The notes under the pieces are model-generated. The model saw only the letters and a list, made by a program, of their open reading frames with translations. It had not been told where the DNA came from and made no database searches. DNA of 42,698 nucleotides from an uncultured Eubacteriales bacterium (GTDB lineage: Bacteria; Bacillota; Clostridia; Oscillospirales; Oscillospiraceae). The stretch spans positions 1 through 42,698 of the forward strand of contig OMTF01000035.1 of the NCBI GenBank assembly GCA_900313925.1, in the 5' to 3' direction. The translations under genes were made by a program, and so were the position numbers. Position 1 is the first letter of the stretch, and every line of letters begins with the position of its first letter. Below are positions 26,562-36,135 of the stretch, in pieces.

Positions 26562-27467
26562 TCACGCCTTGATCAGATGCAGCGCTTTATTGCAGCACTG
26601 CAAGGTTACGCGAGAACTGGAAACGAAGTGCTCCCCGTCAAGGGACCAGTCCAGTTTCCGCCGCTCGGATACAATATCCAGCCGATCCGTCTGAAAGAGA
26701 GTGATATAAGGATTGCCGTCATAGCGCTGGGCGAGGAGATCACGGGCAATCGTGCTTATGTCGACTAAAAGAGGCGGCTTTCGAACGAGAATAACCTCAA
26801 ATTTGCCGTCCGATACGTCCGTAATGCCGTCCGGCATCCTAAAGACCCCTGCGACCGACTGTGCAGAGCAGACAGCGCCGAACAGAAAATGCGCCGCATA
26901 GATCCGCCCGTTTGCCGTGATCTGCAAAGGCTCCGAACGCATGCTGCGGGCGTACTTGACCGCATTCAGAATGTAGGCGGCATGACCCAGAATATTTTTC
27001 ATGGACTGCGGCGTTTCGTAGGAGGAACTGCTGAAAAAGCCGAAGGCGGCTACGTAGGCAAAATAGCGGTTATCGATTTCTCCGAGATCGATAGGATGCA
27101 CCGTACCGCTGAGTATCTCTGCAGCAGCTTTCCGGGGATCCAGGCTTAAGCCATGGGTTGCCGCAAAATCATTGGTGCTGCCGCAGGGAATATAGCCCAA
27201 TGGCACGGACTGATGCGTTTTCATAAGACCATTGATGACTTCATGGAGCGTACCGTCTCCGCCGACGCAGACGACCCGGTCATAGCGGCCGGCGTAATTT
27301 TCGGCGTAAATGGCGGCATCCCCTCTTTTTCCCGTACTCATAGCCGTTACCCTGCAGCCGCCGCATTCAAAATCACTGATCACGTCGACGAGCTGCCGGT
27401 TTGCGGCTTGTGTCCCGGAAACCGGATTGATAATAAGAAGCAGATTCGTTTTTGAGAATTCCGACAT
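26562..27467 (-). CDS. Diacylglycerol/lipid kinase of the YegS-BmrU family
   Basis: Soluble or peripheral lipid kinase, 301 aa, that phosphorylates diacylglycerol or a similar lipid. Visible: IINPVSGT at the N-terminus, CVGGDGTLHEVINGL (ATP site), and YIPCGSTNDFAATHG; DLGEIDNRYFAYVAAFGFFS and DGKFEVILVRKP are also typical. The known role of close relatives is to recycle diacylglycerol to phosphatidate; the actual lipid is uncertain. GGAGG lies eight bases before the ATG at 27467. It follows cdsA at 35 bp, giving a phosphatidate-centred pair. Confidence 0.88.
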   Translation of the reverse strand: MSEFSKTNLLLIINPVSGTQAANRQLVDVISDFECGGCRVTAMSTGKRGDAAIYAENYAGRYDRVVCVGGDGTLHEVINGLMKTHQSVPLGYIPCGSTNDFAATHGLSLDPRKAAAEILSGTVHPIDLGEIDNRYFAYVAAFGFFSSSSYETPQSMKNILGHAAYILNAVKYARSMRSEPLQITANGRIYAAHFLFGAVCSAQSVAGVFRMPDGITDVSDGKFEVILVRKPPLLVDISTIARDLLAQRYDGNPYITLFQTDRLDIVSERRKLDWSLDGEHFVSSSRVTLQCCNKALHLIKA

Positions 27468-27502
27468 GCTTTCAACCTCCGAAGGACAAAAAAGGAAAAT
27501 CC

Positions 27503-28315
27503 TTACAGTGCGTGGCAGAGAAATAGGATGAACCATGCGGACGGAATGGAGAAGAGTAGACTGTCCGCACGATCCATCATTCCGCCATGACCGGGAATAA
27601 GATTCGAATAATCTTTGATGCCGACCATCCTTTTAAATAAGGAAGCGGCGAGGTCGCCGTACTGACCGACGGACGAGCAGATCAGCGAGGCTAGCAGGCA
27701 GATCCATAAAGCAACCGAGTGCCCTAGCCATCGGAGCAGGAAATAGGAAGCCAGCCCGGCAAGCAGGGAGGATATTGCACCGCAGATGGTTCCTTCGACA
27801 GTTTTATTCGGACTGGTATAAGGGGCAAGCTTATGCTTACCGAACCACTTTCCGCCGAACATTGCAAAGGAATCACAGGTCCAGGTGGCAAGGCAGGCAA
27901 GGATCATCACAGAATACCAATGCTCGGTAATGCCGATGGCGGCGATCAGAAGCAGAAGAAACAGCGGATAGACCAGAATGGAAAGGGAAGCTTCCGCACC
28001 GCGCCCGTAAATGGTATGATTGGCAATTGCCGCAGCAAAAATCCACACGATAGCAAAAAAGCCCGCAGCCAAATAGTAAGCCGGATGAATTTCCATGTGC
28101 ACGTCCAGAACCAGGAGGATGGACCAGGCAATCGGGAAGAAGTACAGGGGAAGCTTCGTGCAGTGAACATCTTCCAAGGAGTAGACATGCACAAGCTCCC
28201 GGATGCAAAGAATTGCAACCGCAAGGAAAAACGCAATTCTCGTGTATACCGATATAAGCATGCAGACGAGAACGATAGCGACCATGATAATGGCAGACAG
28301 GACTCTTTGCTTCAC
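27503..28315 (-). CDS. cdsA: Phosphatidate cytidylyltransferase
   Basis: Membrane enzyme making CDP-diacylglycerol from CTP and phosphatidate, the precursor of phosphatidylglycerol and cardiolipin; 270 aa with about eight hydrophobic segments. The family signature is complete near the C-terminus: SLFKRMVGIKDYSNLIPGHGG followed by DRADSLL, given here as GIKDYSNLIPGHGGMMDRAD. Also WTCDSFAMFGGKWFGKHKLAP, of which CDSFAMFGGKWFGKHKL is characteristic. The start is GTG at 28315 after AGAGGA. A strong promoter lies about 140 bp upstream, so the leader is long. Confidence 0.93.
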   Translation of the reverse strand: MKQRVLSAIIMVAIVLVCMLISVYTRIAFFLAVAILCIRELVHVYSLEDVHCTKLPLYFFPIAWSILLVLDVHMEIHPAYYLAAGFFAIVWIFAAAIANHTIYGRGAEASLSILVYPLFLLLLIAAIGITEHWYSVMILACLATWTCDSFAMFGGKWFGKHKLAPYTSPNKTVEGTICGAISSLLAGLASYFLLRWLGHSVALWICLLASLICSSVGQYGDLAASLFKRMVGIKDYSNLIPGHGGMMDRADSLLFSIPSAWFILFLCHAL

Positions 28316-28453
28316 TTTAACACATCCTCTGTATACGTGATAAAAGTCGGAAACGGCGGCGTGATTGATGCGTCCGCTTCGGGAAAAGGCGCCCGTTTCC
28401 TCCGAAGTGCGAAAAATTTTTAAAATAAAAAAGGCGAAAAATATCCATAGATG

Positions 28454-28481
28454 ATTATATAAGGAATTCAGGGAATGTCAA
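28454..28481 (-). promoter_or_regulatory. Consensus promoter of cdsA
   Basis: Minus strand: -35 TTGACA (28481-28476), a 16-bp spacer, -10 TATAAT (28459-28454). The leader between about 28447 and 28315 contains GGAAACGG and CCGTTTCC, which could form a long-range stem. The remainder of the gap to uppP shows nothing beyond the two promoters. Confidence 0.75.
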
Positions 28482-28591
28482 AAGACAGAGCGCGGAAATT
28501 GACGCTACGCAGGCGCTGACTGTGCGAAAAAAACGTCGTGCAGGCGATCGGAGCTTTGATGCGGTTCAGCGCGATTGCTGCCTGGGATGCA

Positions 28592-28620
28592 TTGTCGGAA
28601 AGGGCATTCTGTGTTACAAT
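28592..28620 (+). promoter_or_regulatory. Promoter of uppP
   Basis: -35 TTGTCG (28592-28597), a 17-bp spacer, -10 TACAAT (28615-28620), about 130 bp before the preferred uppP start. Confidence 0.55.
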
Positions 28621-28748
28621 ATATAAACTTGTTTACATAAGAGAATTCCGCTCCGGCAGTTCGCCTGAGAGGAGTGCACATGGCAGCGATTCAGGCGGCA
28701 GCTGCCGAACCGAGCGCCGCAAAAGCCGCAGCGGCTTGGGAGACAGAT

Positions 28749-29585
28749 ATGTCTATATGGAATGCCATTATTCTGGGACTTGTGCAGGGAATAGCGGAAT
28801 TTCTTCCGATCTCAAGCTCCGGACACCTTGCCATCCTGCAGAACCTGATGGGACTGAAAACCGCGGAGGGCGGAGGATATGTATTTTTCGACGTCCTTCT
28901 CCACCTCGGGACCTTGATTTCCATCTGCATTGTATACTGGTCCGAGATTGTTTCTATGGTCCGTGAAACAGTTCTGTTTTTCAAACGCAGCAGCACACCG
29001 GAGCAGAAAGAGCATCTTCCCGCAGCGCGGGAGCTTCTGATGATCGTCATTGCAACGCTTCCGCTGTTTCTGATTCTGCCTGTGAAGGATAAAATCGAAG
29101 GCCTTTACTATAATACCCTCTTCGTGGGGTGCGCTCTGATTGCGACCGGCGCTATTCTGTTTTTCTCCGATCGGCGAAAAGCGCCCGGAAAGAAGGGAGC
29201 CCGTTCCATGACCGTGTGGGATGCGGTCCTTATAGGATGCTGCCAGGCTGTTGCGACAGCCCCGGGAATTTCCCGGTCCGGCACGACGATCGCCGGCGGG
29301 CTGGTCCGCGGGCTAAACAGAAGTTTCGCGGTGAATTTTTCTTTCCTGATGTCTGTGCCGGCTGTGCTGGGGGCGAATATTCTCAGCCTCCACGACGCAT
29401 TGAAGGTGGGAATAAATGCAGCCGAGGTTCCTGCGTATCTTGTCGGCATGGCAGTGGCAATGGTTGCAGGCGTTTTTGCGATCCGTATTGTAAAGAAGAT
29501 AACCTCCGAAGGAAAATTCGGAAACTTTGCGTACTACTGCTGGGCAGTAGGCCTTCTGAGCGTCATTCTTTCCTTGGTCCTCTAA
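28749..29585 (+). CDS. uppP: Undecaprenyl-diphosphate phosphatase
   Basis: Integral membrane phosphatase that regenerates undecaprenyl phosphate, the lipid carrier of cell-wall precursors; 278 aa, seven or eight membrane helices. Catalytic motifs are present: QGIAEFLPISSSGH near the N-terminus and PGISRSGTTI in the second half. The ATG at 28749 has GGGAG six bases upstream and matches the family start MSIWNAI. A second start, ATG at 28680, also has a good site (AGGAG, 5 nt) and would add a 23-residue alanine-rich extension. Gene relatives are linked to bacitracin tolerance by the same reaction. Confidence 0.93.
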   Translation: MSIWNAIILGLVQGIAEFLPISSSGHLAILQNLMGLKTAEGGGYVFFDVLLHLGTLISICIVYWSEIVSMVRETVLFFKRSSTPEQKEHLPAARELLMIVIATLPLFLILPVKDKIEGLYYNTLFVGCALIATGAILFFSDRRKAPGKKGARSMTVWDAVLIGCCQAVATAPGISRSGTTIAGGLVRGLNRSFAVNFSFLMSVPAVLGANILSLHDALKVGINAAEVPAYLVGMAVAMVAGVFAIRIVKKITSEGKFGNFAYYCWAVGLLSVILSLVL

Positions 29586-29638
29586 GAAAGCGGCGGCGGA
29601 AGAAGGACGCATTCGGATTTTATTTGTAAGGAGTATAT

Positions 29639-32365
29639 ATGGCAACCACTTCCGGTAAAAAGAAAAATGGCAGAAGCTCCGGAACCGGACGATCGAACTC
29701 GAACCAGAGCGCATCGCGCGGTCCGGCGCGGGCGCAGAGAAACGGCGCTTCTTCTCGGTATATTGTCGGTGCGATCCTTGGCATCGTGGGGCTTCTGTCC
29801 GTCATTACCTATTTTCATACCAGTGCGATTGTTATCAACTGGCTTCGCCGGATCATCGGAGGACTTTTCGGATGGGGCTACTATCTAGTCCCGCCAGCGC
29901 TTCTGATGTCGGCATATCTCCTCCAGATCTATCATAAGGGACCAATCGGAGGCCGTCTTACCTGCACCCTTCTTGTACCGCTCTTTTTCGGCGCATTGAC
30001 CGAAATGCTCTTTTCCAGTGTTGATCTGAGCACCGTCGGCGGATTCAGCGCGATTGTATCGCTTTTATATTCCGAGGGACAGCAGCTCATCTTCGGCGGT
30101 GTGCTGTCCGGCCTTCTGTCTTATTTTATGGTAATTACCATCAGCGTCTATGCAGGAGCTCCGATCCTGATCCTTGCCTTCCTGTACTGCCTGCTGATGA
30201 CCGTTAATGTTACTCCTTCGAAGATCAATGTATGGCTTCAGAACACATCGGAAAAAACGGAAGCCCGAGCACAGGAGCGTAAAATTCGAAAAGCGGAAAT
30301 CGTAGCAGAGCGGGAGAAGCAGACTGCGGAGGAAAAGCAGGCGCGCATTGCTGCACAGGAGGAAGAGCAGAAGAGGGCAGCCGAAAGCGCCCCTTCCTCC
30401 GATGAAGGAAAACCTGAATCGAAAACGGCAAACCCTATGCCTCCTATTGAGACAATAGAGACGCCGGTTCTGGCGGAACACCCTGGGGAAGAGAAAAAGC
30501 AGGATGCGAAGGCTCCCATGCCGGAGATTACCCTGATTCAGGATTTTAATAAAGATTATGATATCCCGGTTGAGGAACAAGCGAAGAAAGCGTCTTCTTC
30601 CGGGCCGGAACCGGTATTCCCTGCGGGGCAGGCTTCGAACGTAGAGCTGTCTGAAGTTCCCAAACTTGCTGCCGGTGACCTGGATCTTCCAGTCCGGGAT
30701 GCAAAGCCGGACAAAGCTCTCACAGCAGAGCCGGCTGGAAATGCGCAGAAGGCCGCTGCTCCTTCGGCTGCGGCTTTCCGATCGAAAGAGGAAGAATATG
30801 CTTTTCCGCCGCTGGATCTCCTTCGGAAAGGCCCGGCGCCGGATCCGAATGCCGCGGGAAATATGGAAGAAAAAAAGCAGATTCTTGTCAGTACGATAGA
30901 AAGCTTCGGCGTAGGGGCAGATCTTACGGACATTACCGTAGGACCTACGGTTACCCGCTATGATTTTGAACTGCAGCGCGGCGTAAAGCTTTCCAAGTTC
31001 ACAAGCCTTTCCAACGATATTGCGCTTGCTCTGGGGGCGCCCAGCGCGCGAATCGCGCCGATCCCGAATAAGATTTCAACGGTTGGGGTGGAAGTCCCGA
31101 ACGCAAAAAACCAGCCGGTTTATCTCCGGGATCTGCTGGATACGGACAGGTTTCGGCAGTCAAAGTCAAAGCTGTCCTTTGCGCTCGGAAAGAATATCAG
31201 CGGAGAAACCATCATCGGAGATATTGCAAAGCTTCCGCACCTGCTGATTGCCGGAACAACGGGCTCCGGAAAATCGGTCTGCATGAACTCGCTTATTATT
31301 AGTCTCCTTTACAAAGCAAGACCCGACGAAGTCAAGCTTATCATGATCGATCCGAAGATGGTGGAGCTGGGCGTATACAACGGCATTCCGCATCTTTACG
31401 TTCCGGTAGTTACAGATCCCAAAAAGGCTACAGGCGCTCTGCAGTGGTCCGTGGTTGAAATGCTGAAGCGGTATACGCTGTTTTCCGAAGACCGTGTACG
31501 GGACCTGAAGGGATATAATGCAAACCGCCGGGAGAAAGGGGAGCAGATCCTTCCGCAGGTGGTCATCGTCATAGACGAGCTGGCGGATCTCATGATGGCG
31601 GCTTCCAAGGACGTTGAAAACAGTATCGTAAGAATCGCACAGATGGGACGCGCAGCCGGCATGCACCTTGTTATCGCAACGCAAAGGCCTTCCGCGGATG
31701 TCATTACCGGGCTTATGAAAGCCAATATCCCAAGCCGCATCGCTTTTGCCGTGTCATCCGCTATGGAAAGCCGAATTATTCTGGACCAGAGCGGGGCGGA
31801 AATGCTGATCGGAATGGGTGATATGCTGTACTGCCCCATTGGGATTTCAAAACCGACACGCATTCAAGGCTCCTTCGTTTCCGATGAGGAAAGGGAACAG
31901 GTGATAGAGTTCATAAAAGAACACTGCGCGGTGGAAGAGCAGGCTGATTACAGCGAAGAGATCGCAAGCTATATGGAAAAGGCTTCGGAAGAAACGAACG
32001 GGAATAAGCAGGAGGCGGAAGCTGCAGGAACAGGTGCTTCGGATGCGCTGAGCAGATATGATGAGCTCCTTCCGCAAGCCGTAGACGTTATTTTTGACTC
32101 GAAGCAGGCTTCTGTATCAATGCTGCAGAGGAGACTGAAGCTTGGGTATTCCAGAGCAGCGCGTATTGTAGACCAGCTGGAAGAACTGGGAGTCGTCGGC
32201 CCGTTTGAAGGATCCAAGCCCAGGCAGATACTCATTACCAGGGAACAGTGGCAGGAAATGCAGATGCTGCAGGGGACGGCGCCGACGGAGCAGCTGGCGG
32301 ACCTGCCGGAGGACCTGTCCGATATCCCCGATGAGGAGAACGACGGGGAGGAAGACGATGACTGA
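29639..32365 (+). CDS. ftsK: FtsK/SpoIIIE-type DNA translocase
   Basis: Septal ATP-driven DNA pump that moves chromosomal DNA into daughter cells or the forespore; 908 aa. Four or five membrane helices occupy about residues 40-195. A charged, low-complexity linker rich in Glu, Lys and Ala runs to about 400. The motor follows, with Walker A GTTGSGKS at 539-546 and Walker B VVIVIDELADLMM near 641, then RPSADVITGLMKANIPSRIAF (in part: RPSADVITGLIKANIP-like). The winged-helix gamma domain (from about residue 808) reads chromosome polarity sequences. FtsK and SpoIIIE cannot be separated by sequence alone. AAGGAG lies five bases before the ATG. Confidence 0.94.
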   Translation: MATTSGKKKNGRSSGTGRSNSNQSASRGPARAQRNGASSRYIVGAILGIVGLLSVITYFHTSAIVINWLRRIIGGLFGWGYYLVPPALLMSAYLLQIYHKGPIGGRLTCTLLVPLFFGALTEMLFSSVDLSTVGGFSAIVSLLYSEGQQLIFGGVLSGLLSYFMVITISVYAGAPILILAFLYCLLMTVNVTPSKINVWLQNTSEKTEARAQERKIRKAEIVAEREKQTAEEKQARIAAQEEEQKRAAESAPSSDEGKPESKTANPMPPIETIETPVLAEHPGEEKKQDAKAPMPEITLIQDFNKDYDIPVEEQAKKASSSGPEPVFPAGQASNVELSEVPKLAAGDLDLPVRDAKPDKALTAEPAGNAQKAAAPSAAAFRSKEEEYAFPPLDLLRKGPAPDPNAAGNMEEKKQILVSTIESFGVGADLTDITVGPTVTRYDFELQRGVKLSKFTSLSNDIALALGAPSARIAPIPNKISTVGVEVPNAKNQPVYLRDLLDTDRFRQSKSKLSFALGKNISGETIIGDIAKLPHLLIAGTTGSGKSVCMNSLIISLLYKARPDEVKLIMIDPKMVELGVYNGIPHLYVPVVTDPKKATGALQWSVVEMLKRYTLFSEDRVRDLKGYNANRREKGEQILPQVVIVIDELADLMMAASKDVENSIVRIAQMGRAAGMHLVIATQRPSADVITGLMKANIPSRIAFAVSSAMESRIILDQSGAEMLIGMGDMLYCPIGISKPTRIQGSFVSDEEREQVIEFIKEHCAVEEQADYSEEIASYMEKASEETNGNKQEAEAAGTGASDALSRYDELLPQAVDVIFDSKQASVSMLQRRLKLGYSRAARIVDQLEELGVVGPFEGSKPRQILITREQWQEMQMLQGTAPTEQLADLPEDLSDIPDEENDGEEDDD

Positions 32366-32434
32366 GCGGGACGAGATTCGCCCCGCTTTTTCAGATTTCC
32401 TGCGGTGGCGGCTGCAGAGTTGAGGAGGGTTCGA

Positions 32435-32851
32435 TTGAGAGAGGATTATTTAAATCCGCAGATGAATACAGAAAAGGTTCGGAATCTGAGCCTTCTGGCG
32501 CTGGCTCATGTTGGCGACGGCGTCTACGAGCTTCTGATTCGGACCTATCTTGCAGAAAAGGGCCTGTGCACGGCGCAGGATCTTCATGAACATCGCATTC
32601 GGCTGGTAAATGCAGCCGCACAAGCCAATGCGGCACACGAGATTCTGGATGAACTTACGGAAGAGGAACGGAATGTCTTCCGGAGAGGCCGAAATGCCCA
32701 TGTAAGCGGAACACCGCCTCATGCAGATCCGGCGCAATACCACGAAGCTACAGGACTGGAAGCTCTGTTCGGATACCTCTATCTGCTGGGAAGACACGAG
32801 CGCCTCAATGCACTTTTTCAGAAAATAATGGAGATGGACCATGCCACTTGA
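32435..32851 (+). CDS. mrnC: Mini-ribonuclease III
   Basis: Double-strand ribonuclease lacking the dsRNA-binding domain, which matures 23S rRNA in Firmicutes; 138 aa. Visible: LALAHVGDGVYELLIRTYL with the catalytic Asp region, and ATGLEALFGYLYLLGR carrying the second acidic site. The start is a TTG at 32435, only five bases after GGAGGG; no ATG is so placed, and the upstream ATG at 32405 has no binding site. The 3' end overlaps rqcH by 11 bp, so they are coupled. Confidence 0.92.
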   Translation: MREDYLNPQMNTEKVRNLSLLALAHVGDGVYELLIRTYLAEKGLCTAQDLHEHRIRLVNAAAQANAAHEILDELTEEERNVFRRGRNAHVSGTPPHADPAQYHEATGLEALFGYLYLLGRHERLNALFQKIMEMDHAT

Positions 32852-34586
32852 CGCACCGGTTATCTATGCGCTGCTGCGGGAACTGAAGCCTCAGCTGGAA
32901 GGCGGCCGCATAGACAGAATTCAAATGCCGGAAAAGAATGTTCTGATTTTCAGCCTGCGATGCTCCGGGAAAAACCGCAGGCTTCTGGTATCGTCAAACG
33001 TCGGAACGGCAAGAATGCATCTTACGGACAGAAGCTATGAAAATCCGCAGGAACCTCCTATGTTCTGCATGCTTCTGCGGAAATATCTGAACGGTGCCAT
33101 TCTGAGCAGCATGGAACAGCCGGCATTTGATCGGATATGCATCCTGCATTTCTCAACGCGGGATGAACTGGGAGCAGTCTCCCAAGCGAAGCTCGCAATC
33201 GAAATGATGAGCCGTTTTCCGAACCTTGTTCTTATCAATTCGCAGGGAAATATTCTTGATTGCCTCCGAAGAACGGAACTGACCGAAAAAGGCAGCCGAG
33301 CGCTTCTCCCGGGCATGCTGTATCAGGTGCCTCCAAGGCAGAACAAAGTAAATTTTTTAACCTGCGCAGAGGGGGACATCCCCCGAGTTTGGATCCAGGC
33401 ACCCGACGCAGCGAGTTTGGAGGAAAAGATTCTCCGCACGTTTTCCGGACTGTCGCCTCTGACTGCACGAGAACTTGTCTACCGTTGCCACGGAGATGAC
33501 TCCAGCCTCCCGGATGCTCTGGAGGCGCTTCGGGAAACCGTATTGCAGGGCGGAGATGAGCCGGTGCTTCTCTGCCGGGATGGAAAGCCTTTCGACTTCA
33601 GTTTCTTCCGTATCAGTCAGTATCAGGACTCGGCGGAAATAATACCTTGCAGCTCCTATTCCGAGATGCTGGACACCTTCTACTCCGAAAGAGAGCGGCA
33701 GGAAGAACTGAAGCGGCGCGCAAAGAGCCTCAGCAGCAACATTAAAACGGCCCGGAATCGAACCGCGCGTAAGCTTGCAGCCCGAAGACAGGAACTGGAA
33801 AAGGCGGAAGATCGGGAAGCGGTACGGCGCAGAGCAGATTTGATCAAAGCAAACCTTTACCGCTTGAAACGGGGAATGGAAAACTTTACATGCGAGGACT
33901 TCTACGATCCATCCTGTCAAGAAGTCGTGATTCCCCTGGATCCGCTTCAGTCCCCACAGCAGAATGCGGAAAAACTCTATAGAAAATATACGAAGCTGAA
34001 GACCGCGGAACAGCACCTGCATGTCCTTATTGCAGAAAATGAGCAGCAGCTCAATTATTTGGAAAGCGTTCTCAGCGAAATCGATATGGCAGAATCGGCA
34101 TCGGAGCTGCAGGCCATTCGGCAGGAACTTCAGAACGCGGGATATCTTCGGCAGAAAAAGGAATCTCGAAAGGAGCGTCCAATGCGATCAGCCCCCTACG
34201 CATTCCGTACGACCGATGGGTTTGAAGTTTTGGTCGGGCGGAATAATGCCATGAATGACAGCCTGACACAGCATACAGCCCGACGTACAGATTACTGGCT
34301 GCATGCGCAGAAGATTCATGGGAGCCATGTTATTCTTCGATGTGAAGGCAGAGAACCGACGGAAACGGCACTGCGGGAGGCTGCGGAACTTGCTGCTTAT
34401 TATTCACAGGCCCGGAATTCCGGAAAAATACCGGTGGACTACACGATGGTTCGGAACGTGAAAAAGCCGGGCGGTTCGCTGCCAGGCTTTGTAACTTATG
34501 AAAAATACAAAACCGTCTACGCGGATAGCGGAGGCGGCGGAATAGAGAAAAGGAAAGAAAAAGAAAGCGGCTCCAGGAATCAATAG
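32841..34586 (+). CDS. rqcH: Ribosome-associated quality control factor RqcH (NFACT protein)
   Basis: Binds stalled 50S-peptidyl-tRNA complexes and adds C-terminal alanine tails that mark nascent chains for degradation; 581 aa. It has an NFACT-N domain, helix-hairpin-helix, a coiled coil (about 270-430: EELKRRAKSLSSN then KTAEQHLHVLIAENEQQLN) and the NFACT-R domain (YWLHAQKIHGSHVIL and FVTYEKYKTVYA). Asp97 and Arg98, known to be essential in the Bacillus protein, are present at exactly those positions (PAFDRIC). Formerly annotated as fibronectin-binding protein. GGAG precedes the ATG by about seven bases. Confidence 0.94.
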   Translation: MPLDAPVIYALLRELKPQLEGGRIDRIQMPEKNVLIFSLRCSGKNRRLLVSSNVGTARMHLTDRSYENPQEPPMFCMLLRKYLNGAILSSMEQPAFDRICILHFSTRDELGAVSQAKLAIEMMSRFPNLVLINSQGNILDCLRRTELTEKGSRALLPGMLYQVPPRQNKVNFLTCAEGDIPRVWIQAPDAASLEEKILRTFSGLSPLTARELVYRCHGDDSSLPDALEALRETVLQGGDEPVLLCRDGKPFDFSFFRISQYQDSAEIIPCSSYSEMLDTFYSERERQEELKRRAKSLSSNIKTARNRTARKLAARRQELEKAEDREAVRRRADLIKANLYRLKRGMENFTCEDFYDPSCQEVVIPLDPLQSPQQNAEKLYRKYTKLKTAEQHLHVLIAENEQQLNYLESVLSEIDMAESASELQAIRQELQNAGYLRQKKESRKERPMRSAPYAFRTTDGFEVLVGRNNAMNDSLTQHTARRTDYWLHAQKIHGSHVILRCEGREPTETALREAAELAAYYSQARNSGKIPVDYTMVRNVKKPGGSLPGFVTYEKYKTVYADSGGGGIEKRKEKESGSRNQ

Positions 34587-34749
34587 GCGTCTAACCGAAC
34601 TTGCGGAGAAAGACCGCCTGATATTATTTTTCCCGCATTGCCTCCATCACGCCTTCGGCGGAAAATATTCAGGCTGTGCAGGAAAATTCTACCCTGCCAA
34701 TTTCCGACTTGGAAGGCGGTTCTATTGCGCGAAAAGAAGATCCTCGGAA

Positions 34750-36024
34750 TTATTTCCCGCGCCCGGAAGCAAACTGCGGGACAGCGGATTGCCGGAGTCT
34801 GCGGCGGGAGGTTTCACGGCACCGATGCAGTTCCAACTGAATCACGCTGAAGAAAAAGAGCGCGCACAGAAGGAAAACGATATAGCACGGTACATAGGAG
34901 CCGCCGCTGCGATCGGCAAGCAGTCCCGGCAGCGGAGAAAACAGGAGACTTCCTGCCGAGTAAAGAAGCTGGAAAATCTGGTTGGTTCGTTCAAACTGGT
35001 ACTCGCCTGAAAGCTCCTTTGCCCATATTGTAAGCCCGGTCGCCGTCATGCCAAGGCCCAGGGAAAATAGGCCTGTTGCTGTAAACAGCAGAATCATGCT
35101 TCCCTTGATGTAAGGCGTAAGACCGAGTCCAGAGACAAGGAAAACGAAAAATATCCAGTTGCATATATGTACCGGAAGACGGCTTGACAAAAAGCCATAA
35201 AGATATTTGCTCAGCATGATGCACACGCCGGTGAAAGTCAGCATCAGAGAAATGACACGGGTATCAAATCCTTCCCCGGAAGCAAGAACGGAAAGATTGG
35301 AGTATGCGACATTGGTCACGGCACCGACAGCAAGAACCATGGGGATAAGAAGAAGCCACTGCTCCTTTCGGAGCGTCCGCGGCGTTTTCGCCGGACATTT
35401 CTTCCGATTTGCGGCAGCAGCTCCGTAGGCGGTGCAGCCCATGCATTCGGGCGATTCCCGCAGCAGAATCCAGCAGATGCAAATAAGGACGGCAATGACA
35501 GCCGCTTCCCCGAGGAAGGTGGCGGAAAGACCGAAGCGGGCGATGCAGGAAGAGAGAAGTGAAGGAATTCCCAGCGTGGATAACCCCGTAGAAGCTCCGC
35601 AGATCCCGAACGCGAGGGCATATTTCTCGTTAAACCAGCGATGCAGCAGAATTGCCACGGGTACAATGGTTCCCAGCCCATACCCGATTCCGACGAAGAA
35701 GGATGCGGCACAGTATGCTGCATAGCGGGAAGCAAAGCCATAAACGATGAAGCCCGCAGAAAGAAGAAAACCCGCGGCAGTAACCCCATTCCGGATAGTG
35801 AAGAACCGATAGTAGCGGCTGACAAAAAGCAGAGCAAGAAGGGCAGCGAGATTGCGCAGCGTAACGAGAAATGACACCTGCGCATTTGTATAGCCGTTCA
35901 GCTGCAGGATATACGGCAGGAATATGGAGAATGCATTCACGGAAAGTCCGCTTGTGCAGAAAAGAAGCAGGGAGCAGGCAAAGCAGATAATCCATGCGTA
36001 ATGCACCCGATTTGCTGTAGGCAT
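34750..36024 (-). CDS. Major facilitator superfamily transporter
   Basis: Secondary membrane transporter, 424 aa with twelve predicted helices in two halves joined by a charged loop around residues 200-225. The pattern resembles MFS carriers of the oxalate/formate or monocarboxylate type (for example FFVGIGYGLGTIVPVAILLHRWF), but the substrate cannot be assigned. GGAGGG lies eight bases before the ATG at 36024. The LysR gene is divergent 111 bp away, so the regulator probably controls it. The C-terminus is a basic, arginine-rich tail. Confidence 0.87.
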   Translation of the reverse strand: MPTANRVHYAWIICFACSLLLFCTSGLSVNAFSIFLPYILQLNGYTNAQVSFLVTLRNLAALLALLFVSRYYRFFTIRNGVTAAGFLLSAGFIVYGFASRYAAYCAASFFVGIGYGLGTIVPVAILLHRWFNEKYALAFGICGASTGLSTLGIPSLLSSCIARFGLSATFLGEAAVIAVLICICWILLRESPECMGCTAYGAAAANRKKCPAKTPRTLRKEQWLLLIPMVLAVGAVTNVAYSNLSVLASGEGFDTRVISLMLTFTGVCIMLSKYLYGFLSSRLPVHICNWIFFVFLVSGLGLTPYIKGSMILLFTATGLFSLGLGMTATGLTIWAKELSGEYQFERTNQIFQLLYSAGSLLFSPLPGLLADRSGGSYVPCYIVFLLCALFFFSVIQLELHRCRETSRRRLRQSAVPQFASGRGK

Positions 36025-36070
36025 ATTCTCACCCTCCGTTCGCCGTGTATTTTAGTACGGAAGAAGGATT

Positions 36071-36120
36071 TTGACTAATGCCGATCTTGCAATTAAAATA
36101 TAAATAACAATGCATATTTT
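36071..36120 (+). promoter_or_regulatory. lysR promoter with candidate LysR operator
   Basis: -35 TTGACT (36071-36076), a 17-bp spacer, -10 TAAAAT (36094-36099). AAAATAT (36095-36101) and ATATTTT (36114-36120) form an inverted repeat with 12 bp between arms, resembling a T-N11-A LysR site. The area is AT-rich, so the repeat could be accidental. Confidence 0.45.
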
Positions 36121-36135
36121 CGAGCGAGGGTGCCG

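Noticed and set aside
34587..34749. Intergenic stretch after rqcH, searched for a terminator or a small gene
   Set aside because: Only a weak 4-bp stem near a T-run and a short frame without a binding site; nothing I would support.
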